A stretch of 60,000 bases of DNA from Lineus longissimus (Eukaryota; Nemertea; Pilidiophora; Heteronemertea; Lineidae): NCBI RefSeq assembly GCF_910592395.1, contig NC_088317.1, positions 3,102,001 through 3,162,000 of the forward strand, written 5' to 3'. Below are positions 1 through 12,160 of the stretch, piece by piece. The notes beneath the pieces were generated by a model. The model was given only the letters and a program-made list of their open reading frames with translations. It did no database searches and was not told where the DNA came from. Position 1 is the stretch's first letter, and each line of letters starts with the position of its first letter. A program made the position numbers and the translations under genes.

Positions 1-1960
1 TTACCCCCGGGCATACATGTAAGATCAAAATCTACGACATCGATTAGGTGTGTTCGGCCAAGGGACTGCGGGGAACAAGGGGGCACCCAGGGAGATAACG
101 GGAAGAGGAAACAAATTAGTTGACTGAGGGAGAGACCAGTGTGAAAGATTTGCTGAGACCCGGGCGGGGTCCGGTAAAGACTGAAAGATTGTACGAAACG
201 TTTTGTTTTCTTTTGCCATAGAATATCGATATGATTAGAGAAGGAATGACTGTTCAATGAGGCTTAATGACCTATACAACATTGGTTGGTGGCAAAAGGG
301 AATCGGCATCGGCTTGCAATAACTCAGAATCGGCATACTGAATAATTGAGGACGATGGATCGCTGACAAATTACACCGAAACCATCCCCACATTTAACAA
401 TCGTGCGATTCGCTGAAATTGCTTTACCGGGGGTGAATTCAATCATCCTCCGAACACAGTACTGAGCCGCCTATCTCACTAGCCACGTCGCAGTGACTGC
501 CGTTCTACACCTGATTGCATCTGGTCGCGTATCTCGAGTTTAATCCGCCGGCAATAATCTAATAGCTACTTGTTAGGCATTCATCCGGTTATGGCCATGA
601 CGCGCCGAGGCCGCAGGGCGTATAGCTCCGGGTTAGCGGCCGCATTCACGATGCTCCCACGATGCAGCGAGACGTAAAGAATTTGGGTCATTTAGATAGG
701 GGATGGAGTCGTTTGTGAGGTGTAATGTCCCCTAGTGTGTCCTGAATGATGGGCTGGCAACTGAATTAGAATAGTGACTGGCGAGGCTGTGATCCCTTCG
801 GCCGATATTCCATAACGCAAAACTATAGTACATGACAGGCCAACTAAATCTTTTGTTAATAGCCAGTGCCAATTCCCTCCGCCAATACAGAGAGATGCAT
901 CGCTTCAAATACGGTGGATGCTGAAATACGGACTAAGCGGCGAATCTGTAGCGAACATAATCGCTCATGCAAACTTATGGAGAACAGAAAAAAAAGTATG
1001 GTCGAAATTGTCTGTAGTCAGTTTTAAGAAGGAGCGACAATCTCTCCAAAATTGAACGCCTTGTCTAAATGTCACGCAAACTTTATACACTTTGAAGAGT
1101 CTTCAATCAAGAGCTAGGGTCGAACTGCACCAAGACTGAAAGCACCGCGAGAGAATCATCCTTGTGCTAAAACTGCGCTGTTTGATATGCGAGTACGCTG
1201 GCTGTCGCAATCGGAAATTCAGTTTCGCTATTGTGACTGCAGGGGCCCCAGGAGACACGCCATCACGGCAAGGCAGGACCAGATCGATTGGTATCTACCG
1301 TGTCTCGTCACATTACATTTCTACACCGATAAATCATTTTATAAAGCCAGGCATGATTAATATACCAATAGTTTTTCGAGTCGAGTGCCTGGGTCTCTGG
1401 CGATAAACGCCTGACTTTACATTGTGCGGGGTCTGTCGCTTTCTTTTAAAGCGCACCAGGATTTCTCATCAGATAGAAATCAGTGAAAGTGGCCTTCAGT
1501 GCACTTGGTAAAAGTGAAAATGTTTGAGTCAAATACTAGTATTTACCTGTTGGTGGAGGCGGTACGCTGCTGCCAGAACACTGTAAATGCCCCACACTTA
1601 ACCTTTCTCCAAATTACTTCGAATGAATTTAATCGTGTTTGGAGCTCCTGTAATCAATTTCAAATTCTCCTGGCGCCCGCAATCTATAACTAAGATTCAT
1701 TACGTCCGTATAATTCCTATTTCCAGCCGCTGTTTTAATTGAATTGTTTTTCATTAGGTTCGTAGTTACACTTCCATGGGATTGCTATAAATTTGGGTCT
1801 ATATATCAGATAACCCAATAAAAGCAGCACATTAACGCTTTGCAATGTGTTTATAGTCGCTTTTACCTCGCGGGAACAATAAAACCTTCGTGTTCGTTGA
1901 GGTCACTCAGTTACGTATTTATCATGAGAACATGGCGAATTCCCCCATACACAGTCGAGT
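1..1960. other. No supported gene
   Basis: Short open frames here (longest 80 codons at 1164-1406) have no start, splice or codon signal that I trust. No repeat larger than a few bases was seen. One TACATGTA lies at 13-20. Confidence 0.6.
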
Positions 1961-2268
1961 GTACAGCGTGATCAGTACATTGGTTGGCGTGTGATGTACA
2001 ACGCACAGCATGATCAGCACATGAAGGCGGTCGTGTGATGTACAGCGTGATAAGTACACGGTCGTGTGATGTACATGTACAACGTACAGCGTGATCAGTA
2101 CACTGTAGTGTGATGTATAGCGTGATCAGTACACGGTCGGCGTGTGATGTACAGCGTGATCAGTACACGGTCGTGTGATGTACAGCGTGATCAGTACACG
2201 GTCGTGTGATGTACATCGTGATCAGTACACGGTCGGCGTGTGATGTACAGCGTGATCAGTGAATGGTC
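1961..2268. repeat. Tandem array, unit about 31 bp (some units 34 bp)
   Basis: About nine diverged copies of GTGTGATGTACAGCGTGATC followed by AGTACACGGTC. Some units carry an extra GGC (GGTCGGCGTG), and one has an inserted TACATGTACAACG. The central copies (about 2090-2250) are nearly identical while the first two are diverged, as expected if the array grows from its middle. Each unit contains the palindrome TGATCA. No coding function is evident. Confidence 0.93.
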
Positions 2269-5164
2269 GTCGACTCAACATCCGTCTCTCGACTTGCTTT
2301 TGTTGCTTCCGCAGTGTTCTCATCGGCATTCTCTACCATCATACATGTGAATACTTGGTTTAGTCGTGTGCACTGTTTACACAGGTCTCGCTGGCAATAG
2401 CGCAATGACCGCATAATTGCCAACCACCTGAGTGTATGACTTGTGCCAACAACCTGCATTGCGTGAACGCTGCATAGGATAGTGTTCCCCGCACTGCAAA
2501 TCGATAAGACGGGATGACCAATAGCTATATACGGGAATTATAATTTTGAAATATCTTTTCTAACACAAGACACTAGGAAGAAAACACCCAAAAGCCGTGG
2601 AACATGTAGATCGCAACATGCCGTGGGAGAGGTCGCATTGTGCTACTGACAAGGAAACACCCAGCTCCGGTCACCCCGCGACGATCGCCCGGAATCGAAT
2701 GAGGACGAATCGCTGAATGTATTGCCTCGAGTCCCGATAGGTTCCGATTAGATCTATCGAATGCTTCTGGCCATTGCATGTTATTCATCATTCGTTATTT
2801 ATCAGAAAACAGTACAAATCACGATGTCAGTCGTCCGTTCAAAACAGCCCAGGGCTTCCCCGGCGTAAGGTCCTTGGTGAGGCGGCGTTCCCTTAGAGAG
2901 CCCCTGGCATCACCCACGGCACGAAGCTGGAACCCGGAGCTGGTGACCTGGCATGAATCAAAAGGAAAGACACTATCGTGTCAACGTGTCATACGAAACA
3001 ATGCCGCAGCCATTTTGCGCTGGGGGCCTTGGGGTATTTCGCACGTCATCAGACTCCGATTCATCATATTGTATTTGCTGATATTGTGATGCTGACATCC
3101 CTTTTGTCGTGTTCTACAATGGAATCTTAAGTGTGTGCATCGTTAAAAAACATGTACGTAAACTTCATAATGCATGAATTGACAAAGACTATTCTATATT
3201 AATTCTTATCAATTCATATTAATCAGTGGCCTCTCTTTGATTTCGCAAATGCATGTTCTTTGATGTGAGGACTACATGTTCGAACGCCAATTGAATAGAA
3301 AAAGGTGTTGATTACCAATAAGTCTGGCCCTTATTCATGAAATAGAAAGAGGTAAATGGTAATTAAGTCAAGGGAAGCCAAACGTTCGGCCAACTGGACT
3401 GTGCTGGGTGACCCTTTTTATCTTCCTGTCTAGTCGACGCCACCGGATTCGTAATCAAAGCTGACACCATTTCCACCCCGTCTGCCTTCTCCGTTAATGA
3501 AGCCCTGTTCTTCCGCTCCGCATCCAGTCGCCGATTTATTGCCTCCCTTTATTTGCGTGGCGGTCCTACAACCGCGGCTAAACCAGTTATCTCAGCAGTG
3601 ACGACCCAGCGTCTCATGTATGCGCAACCAAATCTATATAAATTAATAGCGCCCAGGGAAGCCGATATTGTGTGTTATACAGTCATTATTATTCCGGACG
3701 CGTATCTAGGCGGACGCCCGGCGACTTCGACTGAAGTACCACGGGATTTGGCTTACGGGGGTTCGGGGGTACTGGGTGTGACGAACTAGCCTTTGTTTAC
3801 GATCCGAGACAATCGCATAGCTGGTTAATCTCATATTGTACCAAATTCAGCTAAGCAGAAATGTACATGGTCTAAGACAGAATGTACTGTACGTCTGAAC
3901 CGAGCATACATCGACACCCATTGACATGGCGATACTGTTGTCTTGAACTGACAGGTGAACCGTCAAGGACAGTGCCAATCGCAAATCACAATCGATGATT
4001 TCACGCTCGTTGCATCACTTTCAACCCCCCTCGGGACAAGGTCAATACTCTTTAGTATTTGATATTTGAGTCAAATCTTCCGTCGCCAGGTGGGATTATT
4101 CTGAGAAACAAAATACTCATGAAAACGTGAAACAGCCTCTGGGGGAAGCATGTTGTAACTCTAAGTCGGCGAAGTCGCGAAAAGCAATTACAATTTCACA
4201 GTGGATGGAGCGCATTGTGAAGATTTACGCAGAATTGTCTGTTTTCTTCGGTCTTTTTGAAAAGCAAAAAGTCAAACCGTTACAGATACATTTCCAAGGC
4301 AGATGAAAAATTTGAACTCCCTCTGGCGCAAATAGTGCAACCGAATATGATGGTATTGTCGCAGAGAGTGATTAAAAATTTACAGTGGTTGAATTACTCA
4401 CAATGCTATGGTTTGCATTGGCGTTTTCTAAGTTCCGGGGACGCCAGGAGCAGAACGGCGTATCAGCGAGTGTTCTCTACATTCCGCGTCATCAATGTTT
4501 TCAGCGACAGAGGCTCAAAATATTCAATACGCTACTCTGACTGTTCTGGAAACCACTAAATAAAAGAGAACTTCGTTAAAGTGAAGTCGAGGGTTAACGA
4601 GTAACTGATCGCCTTGTCAATGCTGCTAGAGGGGATTGCTTAGTGTCGAAATAGACTATATCGTCAATATAGTATCGCATGTACGAGCAACTCTCATTTG
4701 AAAGGCTTCAGCTAAGCGTAGGATTTACGCACGGAGCCTCGCCTCCTACATCATTCGTAAGACCTAATGGCTCAGATCGCCTAGTGAGCGGCGTGTCTAC
4801 GTGCCGGATACAACGACAGCCTGTTTTATCGATCTCAGTTATATCGTTCTCTCTGGTTCAGTCTCCGTGCGCTGGATAAGGTTGCTTAACCGACGATCGT
4901 TAGGATTCAGTAAATTACAGGCCGTGGCTTATCGCAGGAAATCGAAAATGTACCGAGGAAATAGGAGACTTTTTAAAGGCATTCGCTTTTTTTCTGGCAT
5001 GATTGGTTCCTCTAAGGTTTATTGTAATTTGCTGAGTTAACTTCAATGAGCCATTGCTCTAAGTCTCGTTTATACCAGGAACCACGGCGAGTAGGCCCGG
5101 CATGTAGCAGGCCATTGGCAGACGCTTGGGGCCGAGAATCAGAGAAGGTCGCTATAAAAGGGAA
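2269..5164. other. No supported gene
   Basis: Contains several 70-100-codon frames (for example 2778-3089 and 4257-4559 on plus) that lack splice or codon support. A GTGAGTAA donor-like string on the minus strand near 4390 has no convincing exon behind it. Confidence 0.55.
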
Positions 5165-5340
5165 CTCTAGTCCTGCAACAGTGACCATGCCTTGGGAGAT
5201 TGCGTTCAATACCTGAGTTGACTGGGTTTTCTGTGGCTGTACAGTCATGACAGTCGATAGTCTCGATAACGAGAGCCCACTAACGGTTCAACATCGCCGT
5301 TTGGCGAGTCGGCCTCACTTGTAACAGCCCATAAGCCCAT
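5165..5340. repeat. Diverged tandem duplication, copy A
   Basis: Shares an ordered set of blocks with the segment at 5366-5540: GCAACAGTGACC, a TTCAATACC block, GTTCAACATCG, GCGAGTC and AACAGCCCATA. The copies are about 200 bp apart with substitutions and small indels. A 78-codon minus-strand frame (5012-5248) overlaps copy A and runs outside it; it contains RRGSWYKRDLEQWL and could be a mobile-element remnant. Confidence 0.75.
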
Positions 5341-5365
5341 TAGCCAAGGACCAAGCCCTGCCCTG

Positions 5366-5540
5366 ACTGGTGGCAACAGTGACCCTGCCCTTGAGAGCTA
5401 GCGTTATTCAATACCCAAGTTACAGGGTTATCTGTGACGGTACACTTCGACAGCATAGTACCAGAGCCTAGCTGTTCAACATCGGCGATTAGCGAGTCCG
5501 CCTCATTTGAAACAGCCCATAGCCTAAGATCCTGCCGCTC
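5366..5540. repeat. Diverged tandem duplication, copy B
   Basis: Second copy of the 5165-5340 segment, in the same orientation, with the same block order (GGCAACAGTGACC, ATTCAATACCC, GTTCAACATCG, AGCGAGTC, AACAGCCCATA). The spacing between blocks differs by a few bases. Confidence 0.75.
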
Positions 5541-6595
5541 AATAGTCGTGATAATCCGCGGACCACGCCTGGAGACATGCGGCTCACGTTCTCTACCTAT
5601 TCAACCCAGGAGAAATAAGAGGCGGGCATAATCATCGTCAGCATGCAAGCAGAAGAATTAGCTATATACGACACCAGCCATTCAAATTCGGTTGGAGGAA
5701 GAAACCGTGAGAGTTGTCTTCTTTGACAATATTCATAGATACATGTGCTTTCCACAGCTGACCAGTTGATTATACGAAAATCTAAATGGTGGTACTGTGA
5801 CCAAGATGGCGAAAAGTCTCTCAATCATTAGAAACATCCAAATGAAGGTATTGATAAAAACGACTTAACACCTCTTACTTCGTGTCTGCATTACGTTTAT
5901 TTGGCCTTGTCAGGTCTGTGCAGTTTGTTGAAAGGGGTTGTTCAGACCGAACACACTTGGGGGACATCGGACCCGAGGGACATGGGGCCAGAGAATAGGG
6001 GTATCGGGGAACATTTTAGGACCCGCCCTGCCCAGACTGATTCTACCTCCATGCACCCAGGGACATCTTCTCTTAAGGACGACCGTTTCCAGGAACTTCG
6101 CGATGCCCCACCGGGTGGCCTCATATAACAACAACCATTCACCCAAACATATTCCCCTATTCAGATGCGGGAACATGGAGGTTTGACACATGAAAGAGAG
6201 GTGTCCATGCACTCCACGCCCCTCTACAGTATTCTTGAGGTTGACACAATGCAAACATTTGACACTGTATCCGGCGACATGGGTGAAGATGTCACCTGAT
6301 GTCTCAGTACTCACAACGAGATCAGAGTGGGTATCATATGTACAGATATGTCCGATATTGACCAATCTCCCAATGAGAGGAACAGCTACATTTGCTCCGT
6401 AGAGCTACATTTGCTCAATATACGGTGCTCGTCTATCACTCAGCAACCGCTACCAAAGGTGAGACTTGGAGATTGGATACTGACTCGACAAACGAGAAGA
6501 CATATTCCGGCCATATGCATAAAACCAACAACTCTCAGCTGACATCAGACTGAGGAAACAGGTCATGAGAAGATCGAGATTCATGACCGATAGTG
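5541..6595. other. GC-richer stretch open on both strands, no supported gene
   Basis: From 5930 to 6370 both strands stay open (up to 151 codons on minus), with CCC/GGG-rich DNA such as GGGACATGGGGCCAGAG. The composition explains the lack of stops. A mobile-element remnant is possible, but nothing diagnostic was seen. Confidence 0.5.
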
Positions 6596-6988
6596 TCACG
6601 AGAATTTATCCCATCTTAAAACAGAGTCAGGATGAGAGGTTTGTTTCGCTGATCGACTCAAATTGTTCAATTCTGTAAAAAGTCGCAAAACGTTTCCCGC
6701 TCTCTTTTGCCATATAGATACTTTAGTGGCCATAAGAAGGTGCAATTGATGTATCCCCGTCAAAATGGGTAGTATCTGTCTGGCGGCATCATCTTTACAA
6801 TCGAAGAAATAAATCCAGAAACACAAGATGTCTACCGAAAATGCGATGTTTTGCCATGATATCTTCGGATTACTAAGAAACCGAGTAGAATCGGAAATGT
6901 CATGTATATCAAATATCAAAAGACCAACACGGTTAATCTCACCCGAGGAGCGATGGAGTGCCGAGAAGACATGAAGCACAATATACAC
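6596..6988 (-). CDS. Candidate terminal exon or small ORF, unknown product
   Basis: This 130-codon open frame is among the longest outside the main gene. Its last 65 codons read like an amphipathic helical protein (QILPILTGIHQLHLLMA) and end at a stop. An acceptor-like signal (TTTATTTCTTCGATTGTAAAG) lies inside at 6793, so an exon of about 6596-6792 entering in phase 1 is possible. That matches the phase-1 exit of the exon at 10444, so it could be the 3' end of that gene, but one random frame in three would match. The N-terminal half is hydrophobic and may be intron. No family was recognised. Confidence 0.25.
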   Translation of the reverse strand: MYIVLHVFSALHRSSGEINRVGLLIFDIHDISDSTRFLSNPKISWQNIAFSVDILCFWIYFFDCKDDAARQILPILTGIHQLHLLMATKVSIWQKRAGNVLRLFTELNNLSRSAKQTSHPDSVLRWDKFS

Positions 6989-9086
6989 TACTTGACGCCA
7001 CGATTTTCATACACATGTACTAAAAAATCATGTTGGCCCATTGTGAGCGTTATCAAAATAAACGTATGTAATTTCAGGAAGCTGTGATTTGCCTTGTTCG
7101 TTCCTCTTTCTTGAGAAGAGATCAGGCTGTTCAGCACATCGACGACAATTAAGCTTAGACCAGGAATTTCCGTAGCTCTTAACGAGAGTTAATATTTTTT
7201 AGCGGTGTTCTCAGAATCGATATTTTCCGACAATCATTCCGGTACGCCTACGATACTCCATATAACACAGCTACTGCAGCTCCGGGCGAAGCTTATCGTA
7301 GCGAGCTGGTGACGGGGAATTCAAAGAATCGACTTATATCAAGCGATACCTTCAGCAATTCAATAATGGGGAGATCTTCGCATTACTATAGGATAGAGAT
7401 TTGTCAAATTCAGAAACGAGTGCAGAATTCTTAAACGTTTATATTGGCCATTTCAGCTAAGAAGAAATAATTACGAAGTAGATCAGTGCAATCATCAAAA
7501 CCCCTTTTTGGGGGGTTTGTGATGAAAACAGATGAAATGATAAACGAAATGGTCAATGAATCGAAGCGAAATAAACCTCCGAAATGACGTTATCAATTCT
7601 GCTTTCTGGCGGCTCTTCTCTCAAAATTTGGGTACCACACGATGGCTTAAGAGGAAGGGATTCTGCAGTCAACCAGGGAACAACCTGTTTCTTATTCCTC
7701 GTAATCCTATACAACCTGCTTCGTTGTTTTTGTAACCCAATGGCGCAGCAATCTCCGCCTCGCCGGCGACAAAGCTGTTTGCATCACCGGCACGATGGGC
7801 AGGCCTATATTAGACAAAGTACGGAGTTGATTTAAAACAACCGTAAGTTACAACATGCAAACTGTCCCCATTACATTCCCAACCCCTTCCCATCCCCGAT
7901 AAACACGAAATATCTACCGCTGGACTCCTGTTTTCCGTATCTCTCGCGAGTCGGTCCCCAGGCAACGTGATTAACGATGTCTGCCCCGACATTAATGTCG
8001 GTGTTTGACTTAAACCCCGCGTCGATCAATATCTCAGAGGTCGCCAGGCACAGACGACCGGGAAACGTGCCGTCATGCGGCGCAAACTGCCATTTCCTGT
8101 GCCATTCCTGGAAAGTTCGCCGGAAAAGGGCGACGTAAAAATCTGTACAGAAGTAAACAAAATGTACTCGTTTGGGTAGGAATGAGTGATTTGATATGCG
8201 CGACAGATTGGCTGGTGTACACCTCGATCGCATTGTTTCCAAATGTACATGTAATTAGGAAAAAAACATGGCCTTAATACATGTACAATAACTCGTAACC
8301 ACCACAGCGCCGGCAGACTTATAACGTGTTTTAGTATAGGTATACACAACAGCATTGTTGAAAACTGTATTGCAAAATTCTAAATAAGAATATCTCAACT
8401 TTAATTTCAATTATTCAACTAAAGTTGATTATTACGGGTTGGTTTCGATTCCAGATGCAGTTATTCCAGTCACTTTTTGCCCAATTACATGTACCAATAA
8501 CCGATTATGAAAGAACTAGTACATAAAGAAATTAATCATCGATATTTTTTTCAAAGTCTACTATCCTACATTCTAGACTAATGTCATTTCGTTAACCAAA
8601 CAATTCACCGTTTCAGCTCTTTGTTTCAAACCCACGATGAAATAATGATGACCGGGTTGAAGTGATTACGTAGTCTTCAACCAATTACTGTCGATTTATT
8701 GTAAATTGCCCCCGTAATTTATCTCGCCAATTGCTCAATAAAATCATAAACAACCGGCGCTATTTCAATGTCAATTGCAGCTCAAATTTTCCTCCCGCAA
8801 TAAAATCTACAGCGTCATTACCCAGTCAGGCGAACGAGCTGATAAACGCCGCCTCACCGAGATCGGCATTACACCTTATGCCTCGACAACCAACGGACTT
8901 CCGAGTACCCTCCGGATCAGCGTCTTCATTGTCAATGGTTTTAGTTTTAACACTTTAAGACGGAGGTTGATGCGGAAATACAATAGGGAGGTTTTGAAAC
9001 TGTCAGTGCAGTGAGCGACCCTGCGAACTGCGTTTATGACGTCTGCACTGACTTTGCCAATGCAATGCCATTGGTCATCACGTGTT
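6989..9086. other. No firmly supported gene
   Basis: Holds a small hairpin (7493-7524) and overlapping minus-strand frames at 7871-8355, where an acceptor-like TTTACTTCTGTACAG precedes TSPFSGELSRNGTGNGSLRR but no matching donor is convincing. Confidence 0.5.
7493..7524. repeat. Imperfect G/C-run hairpin
   Basis: CATCAAAACCCC faces GGGGTTTGTGATG around a T-rich loop, with a one-base bulge. Confidence 0.5.
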
Positions 9087-9299
9087 CTAGGACACGTTGG
9101 CAACCGTTTTCAAATAAACATCGATGTCACCCTTCGACACTGATCTGATCAGCGGAACGTATTTTGTCCGCACACCAAGTTCTGTCCGCCAAACAGTAGC
9201 AAGTACCGAATCCGAAAACGGAAAGGAAAAGGTCATAGGCTCAGTATCTTCAAGGCCACGGCAACGCTTAGCGTCTACGTCTATCATACTAGTCTCCAT
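9087..9299 (-). CDS. Candidate small ORF, unknown product
   Basis: A 70-codon frame with a mixed, protein-like composition (MIDVDAKRCRGLEDTEPMTF near its start, ending at a stop). The same DNA is GC-richer than its flanks. There is no convincing splice signal, no recognised domain and no partner. It could be an exon, a decayed element or chance. Confidence 0.15.
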   Translation of the reverse strand: METSMIDVDAKRCRGLEDTEPMTFSFPFSDSVLATVWRTELGVRTKYVPLIRSVSKGDIDVYLKTVANVS

Positions 9300-10443
9300 T
9301 TAAGAACCCCAAGCAATAAATATGTATGTTCCGGAATATTTAAGTGACACCAGGGAACGAAGGAAATCCAGTAGACATACAGTCGCCGGCCAGCGCAAAA
9401 GAAAATCTTCGAGAATGTGGCGAGAAGCTTCAATCTGAATTTTCATGTCCTCGACTTATGTTCATGTTGCTGTTGCTACAAAACACAGCAGATCAGCAAA
9501 AGATATATTTTCACTTCAAACTTCAAAGTCACTGATAAGAACGGTACATTTATCTCAAAATAATCACTTCGCCAAATTCAAATAAAGCTTCACCAAGAAC
9601 GAGCGGTTGATATAAAACACAGTCAGACTGTCCTCACCATTTTAAAGCTTTTTTATCGCGGCAGTACCGATCACCCATCAAATGAACAATTAACAGGAAT
9701 TCAAACAATTTCAATTAACTCAAAGACACCATAGTCTAATGAATCTCAAAAATAAACTTTACTCGGATGAATGTAAAAAATGACACCATAAAATTATCAT
9801 TTTAAAATCTGTCTTACTTATTTCTTATATCCCCTCTCACCGACAAAAAAGATCAAACAAAATTGCCTACAAAAAATCCCATGCTTTGCCGCCAGATATA
9901 TGAGCAGACAACCGATAACCGTTCCATTAGAAACATGTCTGCCTTCGATGCCCGGAGAGCGCGGCACTTGAGCATACTCTGCGCCGATCGACGGGTTTGC
10001 CTATTGGAATAGTTCAAATCGTGTCCCCAGGGTTTATACGCTGTGCTTCCGATCAATACAATTAGTGTACATCGATAACACTGTTAGTGAGGATCTTCCG
10101 CAGAAGGATAGGTTTCCGTAGACGACGAGTGCAGGTCAGGTGGACTTCATTGGAATGACAGATGTCATGACCGGCAGGATCTGACGTCACAGAAAGCGTG
10201 GCAGTTGCGGGAGCCCAGACAGAGTGGACCAATTAAACAACAGCTCACATCGGTACAGTATATAGTAATTATAAGGATATCATGAACGATATTATTACAG
10301 AACATAAGTCAGCATTCACAAATTAAGGTCGCTTTCTGTGTTAGCCATGTATGTCTAAAATGATAAGCGATAATACGTCTTGCTGGTAAAAACGTAAAGT
10401 CTACTTCATCCTTGTCGGAACCGGTGACAGAAAATCAACGTAC
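9300..10443. other. Probable intron or intergenic DNA
   Basis: AT-rich DNA with no frame above 70 codons. If the exon at 10444 continues downstream, this is the start of its next intron. Confidence 0.5.
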
Positions 10444-10542
10444 CTGCTGCCTGTGTCCTCGTGCGTGTCTCCAGCACTTCGCTGGCAGCTCCTTTCTTTC
10501 TCTTCTTTCCCTCGCCCTTGCCAACCTTACGCTTCTTTGAGT
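10444..10542 (-). CDS. Probable lysine-rich exon with nuclear-localisation-like clusters
   Basis: This is a 99-nt exon candidate with acceptor GATCTCCTCTCACAG and donor G then GTACGT. In the phase-1 frame it encodes KKRKVGKGEGKKRKKGAA followed by EVLETRTRTQAA, with third codon positions mostly G or C. The KKRKV and KKRKK clusters resemble classical nuclear import signals, which fits the nuclear character of the upstream exons on the same strand. Its entry phase (1) does not match the phase-0 exit of the 12050 exon, so a connecting exon or a different donor is needed. A phase-0 frame is also open but reads as a less protein-like arginine-rich string. Confidence 0.5.
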
Positions 10543-12049
10543 CTGTGAGAGGAGATCAAAATATAATGAGCGGCTATAAACCTTATTTTAGAACCTAAGG
10601 ATTAAGACCAAAGACAAGGTCAAGGTCAAAGGACGACACCAAACTGTACTTATTGCTAAATCTGGTAAGATACCGCCTAAGATTTACAATTGAAGACACA
10701 AAACAGGGCAGCCCAGAAAACCCCCGGAATGGCCTCTTTCCAGTTCCAGTTCCAGTATTTCTGATTAAAATAACCTTTCGCTTTTTTCTGGATCACCCTG
10801 TGCATATCAACCTCCCACAGTCACCTACATGTAAACAAGTGTAGCTGACTTTCCGTCGATGTTCAATGCATGTTCCATTACTCAAAAGGCTGCTCATCAA
10901 ACGCTGCGTACATTTTAGCAGTAGAGCAATATGAAATATTAATGGACGTATAAATAGCCTCAGCCGATAAACAATTACCGCCTGGTATGTTCATAGCCTT
11001 AACGAATGATTCTGACGGCAAGTTAGAAGTCACGCGTCGAGAAGCGTAGAATGGGATTGTCATGACAATCAAAGGCTTTGTAGAACTAGCAGTAAATTAG
11101 GTGATGTGAGAGTTTTTACTCCAGTCATGAATAAGGTGTATACCAAATACATTTTGTACTCTCATATCGCATTTTGGTTATTTTACGAAGGGCTCAACTC
11201 TGTTGGTTTCTGACCCCCTCCCCAGACTACCAGTGTTCGTTCAGTTTTAGCAACAAAATAATTTTTGACATGCCCCCTATAATGCAATTCATCCTTCGCC
11301 ACTTTTCACGGATAAATTACCACTGCATCACACGTAACCGGGATCAACTCTGTCGTAATACCATTCCGTACCTGAGGCATCTGTTAATTTGTCACCACCT
11401 CGTCGTTTCCGTGTGCCCACCTGAAAATATAGCAAATTAGATATTAATTTGATGCCAGAGACAGAAAATATCAAATAACGATAATGATGTAGTATCTAGA
11501 TGAACCCACTAAGGGCGCTGCCACTCACGTAAAATTCCAAAATCGCACTTGTCGTAACACGACTGCAATTCACCCTCAAATGTAAGGTCAGAGCGGGAGT
11601 CGGAATGGATACGCGACCTCTCTTACTAATCTCTATGTCTATACATGTACCGGGTCACCGGAAACCTATTTCGTCCAACCTATACTAAAAGCTTTTTATT
11701 TTCTTTATTTTCTTTTATGCTTTTCCACTTCGCCGTCATCATCTGACATTAAGATTTAATCCATATCAAAAATGGTTTCTAAGGCAATATGTTAGTAATC
11801 GCTAGGAAATCTAATTGTCAAACGCTAACAAAGGCTTAGCATAGAATGTAACGGCGTAGGCGCTGCGTCTCTGTTTGCTGATGGCGAATTATGACCTGCC
11901 AACGTTGTTGTCAATTCATCGGGAATTACTGATTGTCGCAAGCAGCTAACATCCCCATCTGCGTTGAATTCTAAAGAAGTTAACTTTTAAAATTGTGTAA
12001 AATAAGTAAAGATGGAAACACTTTTTCTATCTTCCAACCGAGCCCATAC
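10543..12049. other. Probable intron DNA of the minus-strand gene
   Basis: Lies between two likely exons and holds the weak 34-nt exon candidate at 11529-11562. Otherwise nothing distinctive, apart from GGTCAAGGTCAAAGG near 10620. Confidence 0.45.
11529..11562 (-). CDS. Candidate 34-nt connecting exon
   Basis: A very strong donor (TTTTAC then GTGAGTGG) follows a short open stretch that reads SCYDKCDFGIL from an acceptor GAATTGCAG. Taken this way it enters in phase 0 and leaves in phase 1, which would bridge the phase mismatch between the exons at 12050 and 10542. The acceptor lacks a good pyrimidine tract. The same frame is open farther upstream, to a stop near 11630, so the true left border is uncertain. 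Support rests on phase bookkeeping and the donor only. Confidence 0.17.
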
Positions 12050-12160
12050 CTTTCCTTGACGCTCTTCCGATGTTATTTTATCCCGCAACATTTCAAGTTC
12101 ATGGTCTTCTAGGTAGGGGAGATCATCGCCATCCATTTCACTGAACTGGATCATCGCCCT
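12050..12160 (-). CDS. Probable downstream exon of the same gene (acidic/amphipathic helix)
   Basis: A 111-nt stretch (37 codons, phase 0 in and out) has a good acceptor (TTCTTCTTCTATATTTGCAG) and a moderate donor (AAG then GTATGG). It encodes an acidic helical segment containing DLPYLEDHELEMLRDKI. Spliced to the exon ending at 37874, the charged helix continues without a break in character (…EERALR then RAMIQF…), which is the main reason to assign it to that gene. The implied intron is about 25.7 kb, so other exons may lie between. A second, weaker donor (GTGTTT) farther on would leave phase 1 instead. The function of the segment is unknown; it could also belong to a different minus-strand gene. 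Confidence 0.5.

Noticed and set aside
1961-2268. CRISPR-like regular array
   Set aside because: Units abut with no unique spacers and the window is eukaryotic; it is a minisatellite.
5910-6365. 151-codon minus-strand frame
   Set aside because: Both strands and several frames are open over the same CCC/GGG-rich DNA, and no splice border, domain or codon bias favours one of them.
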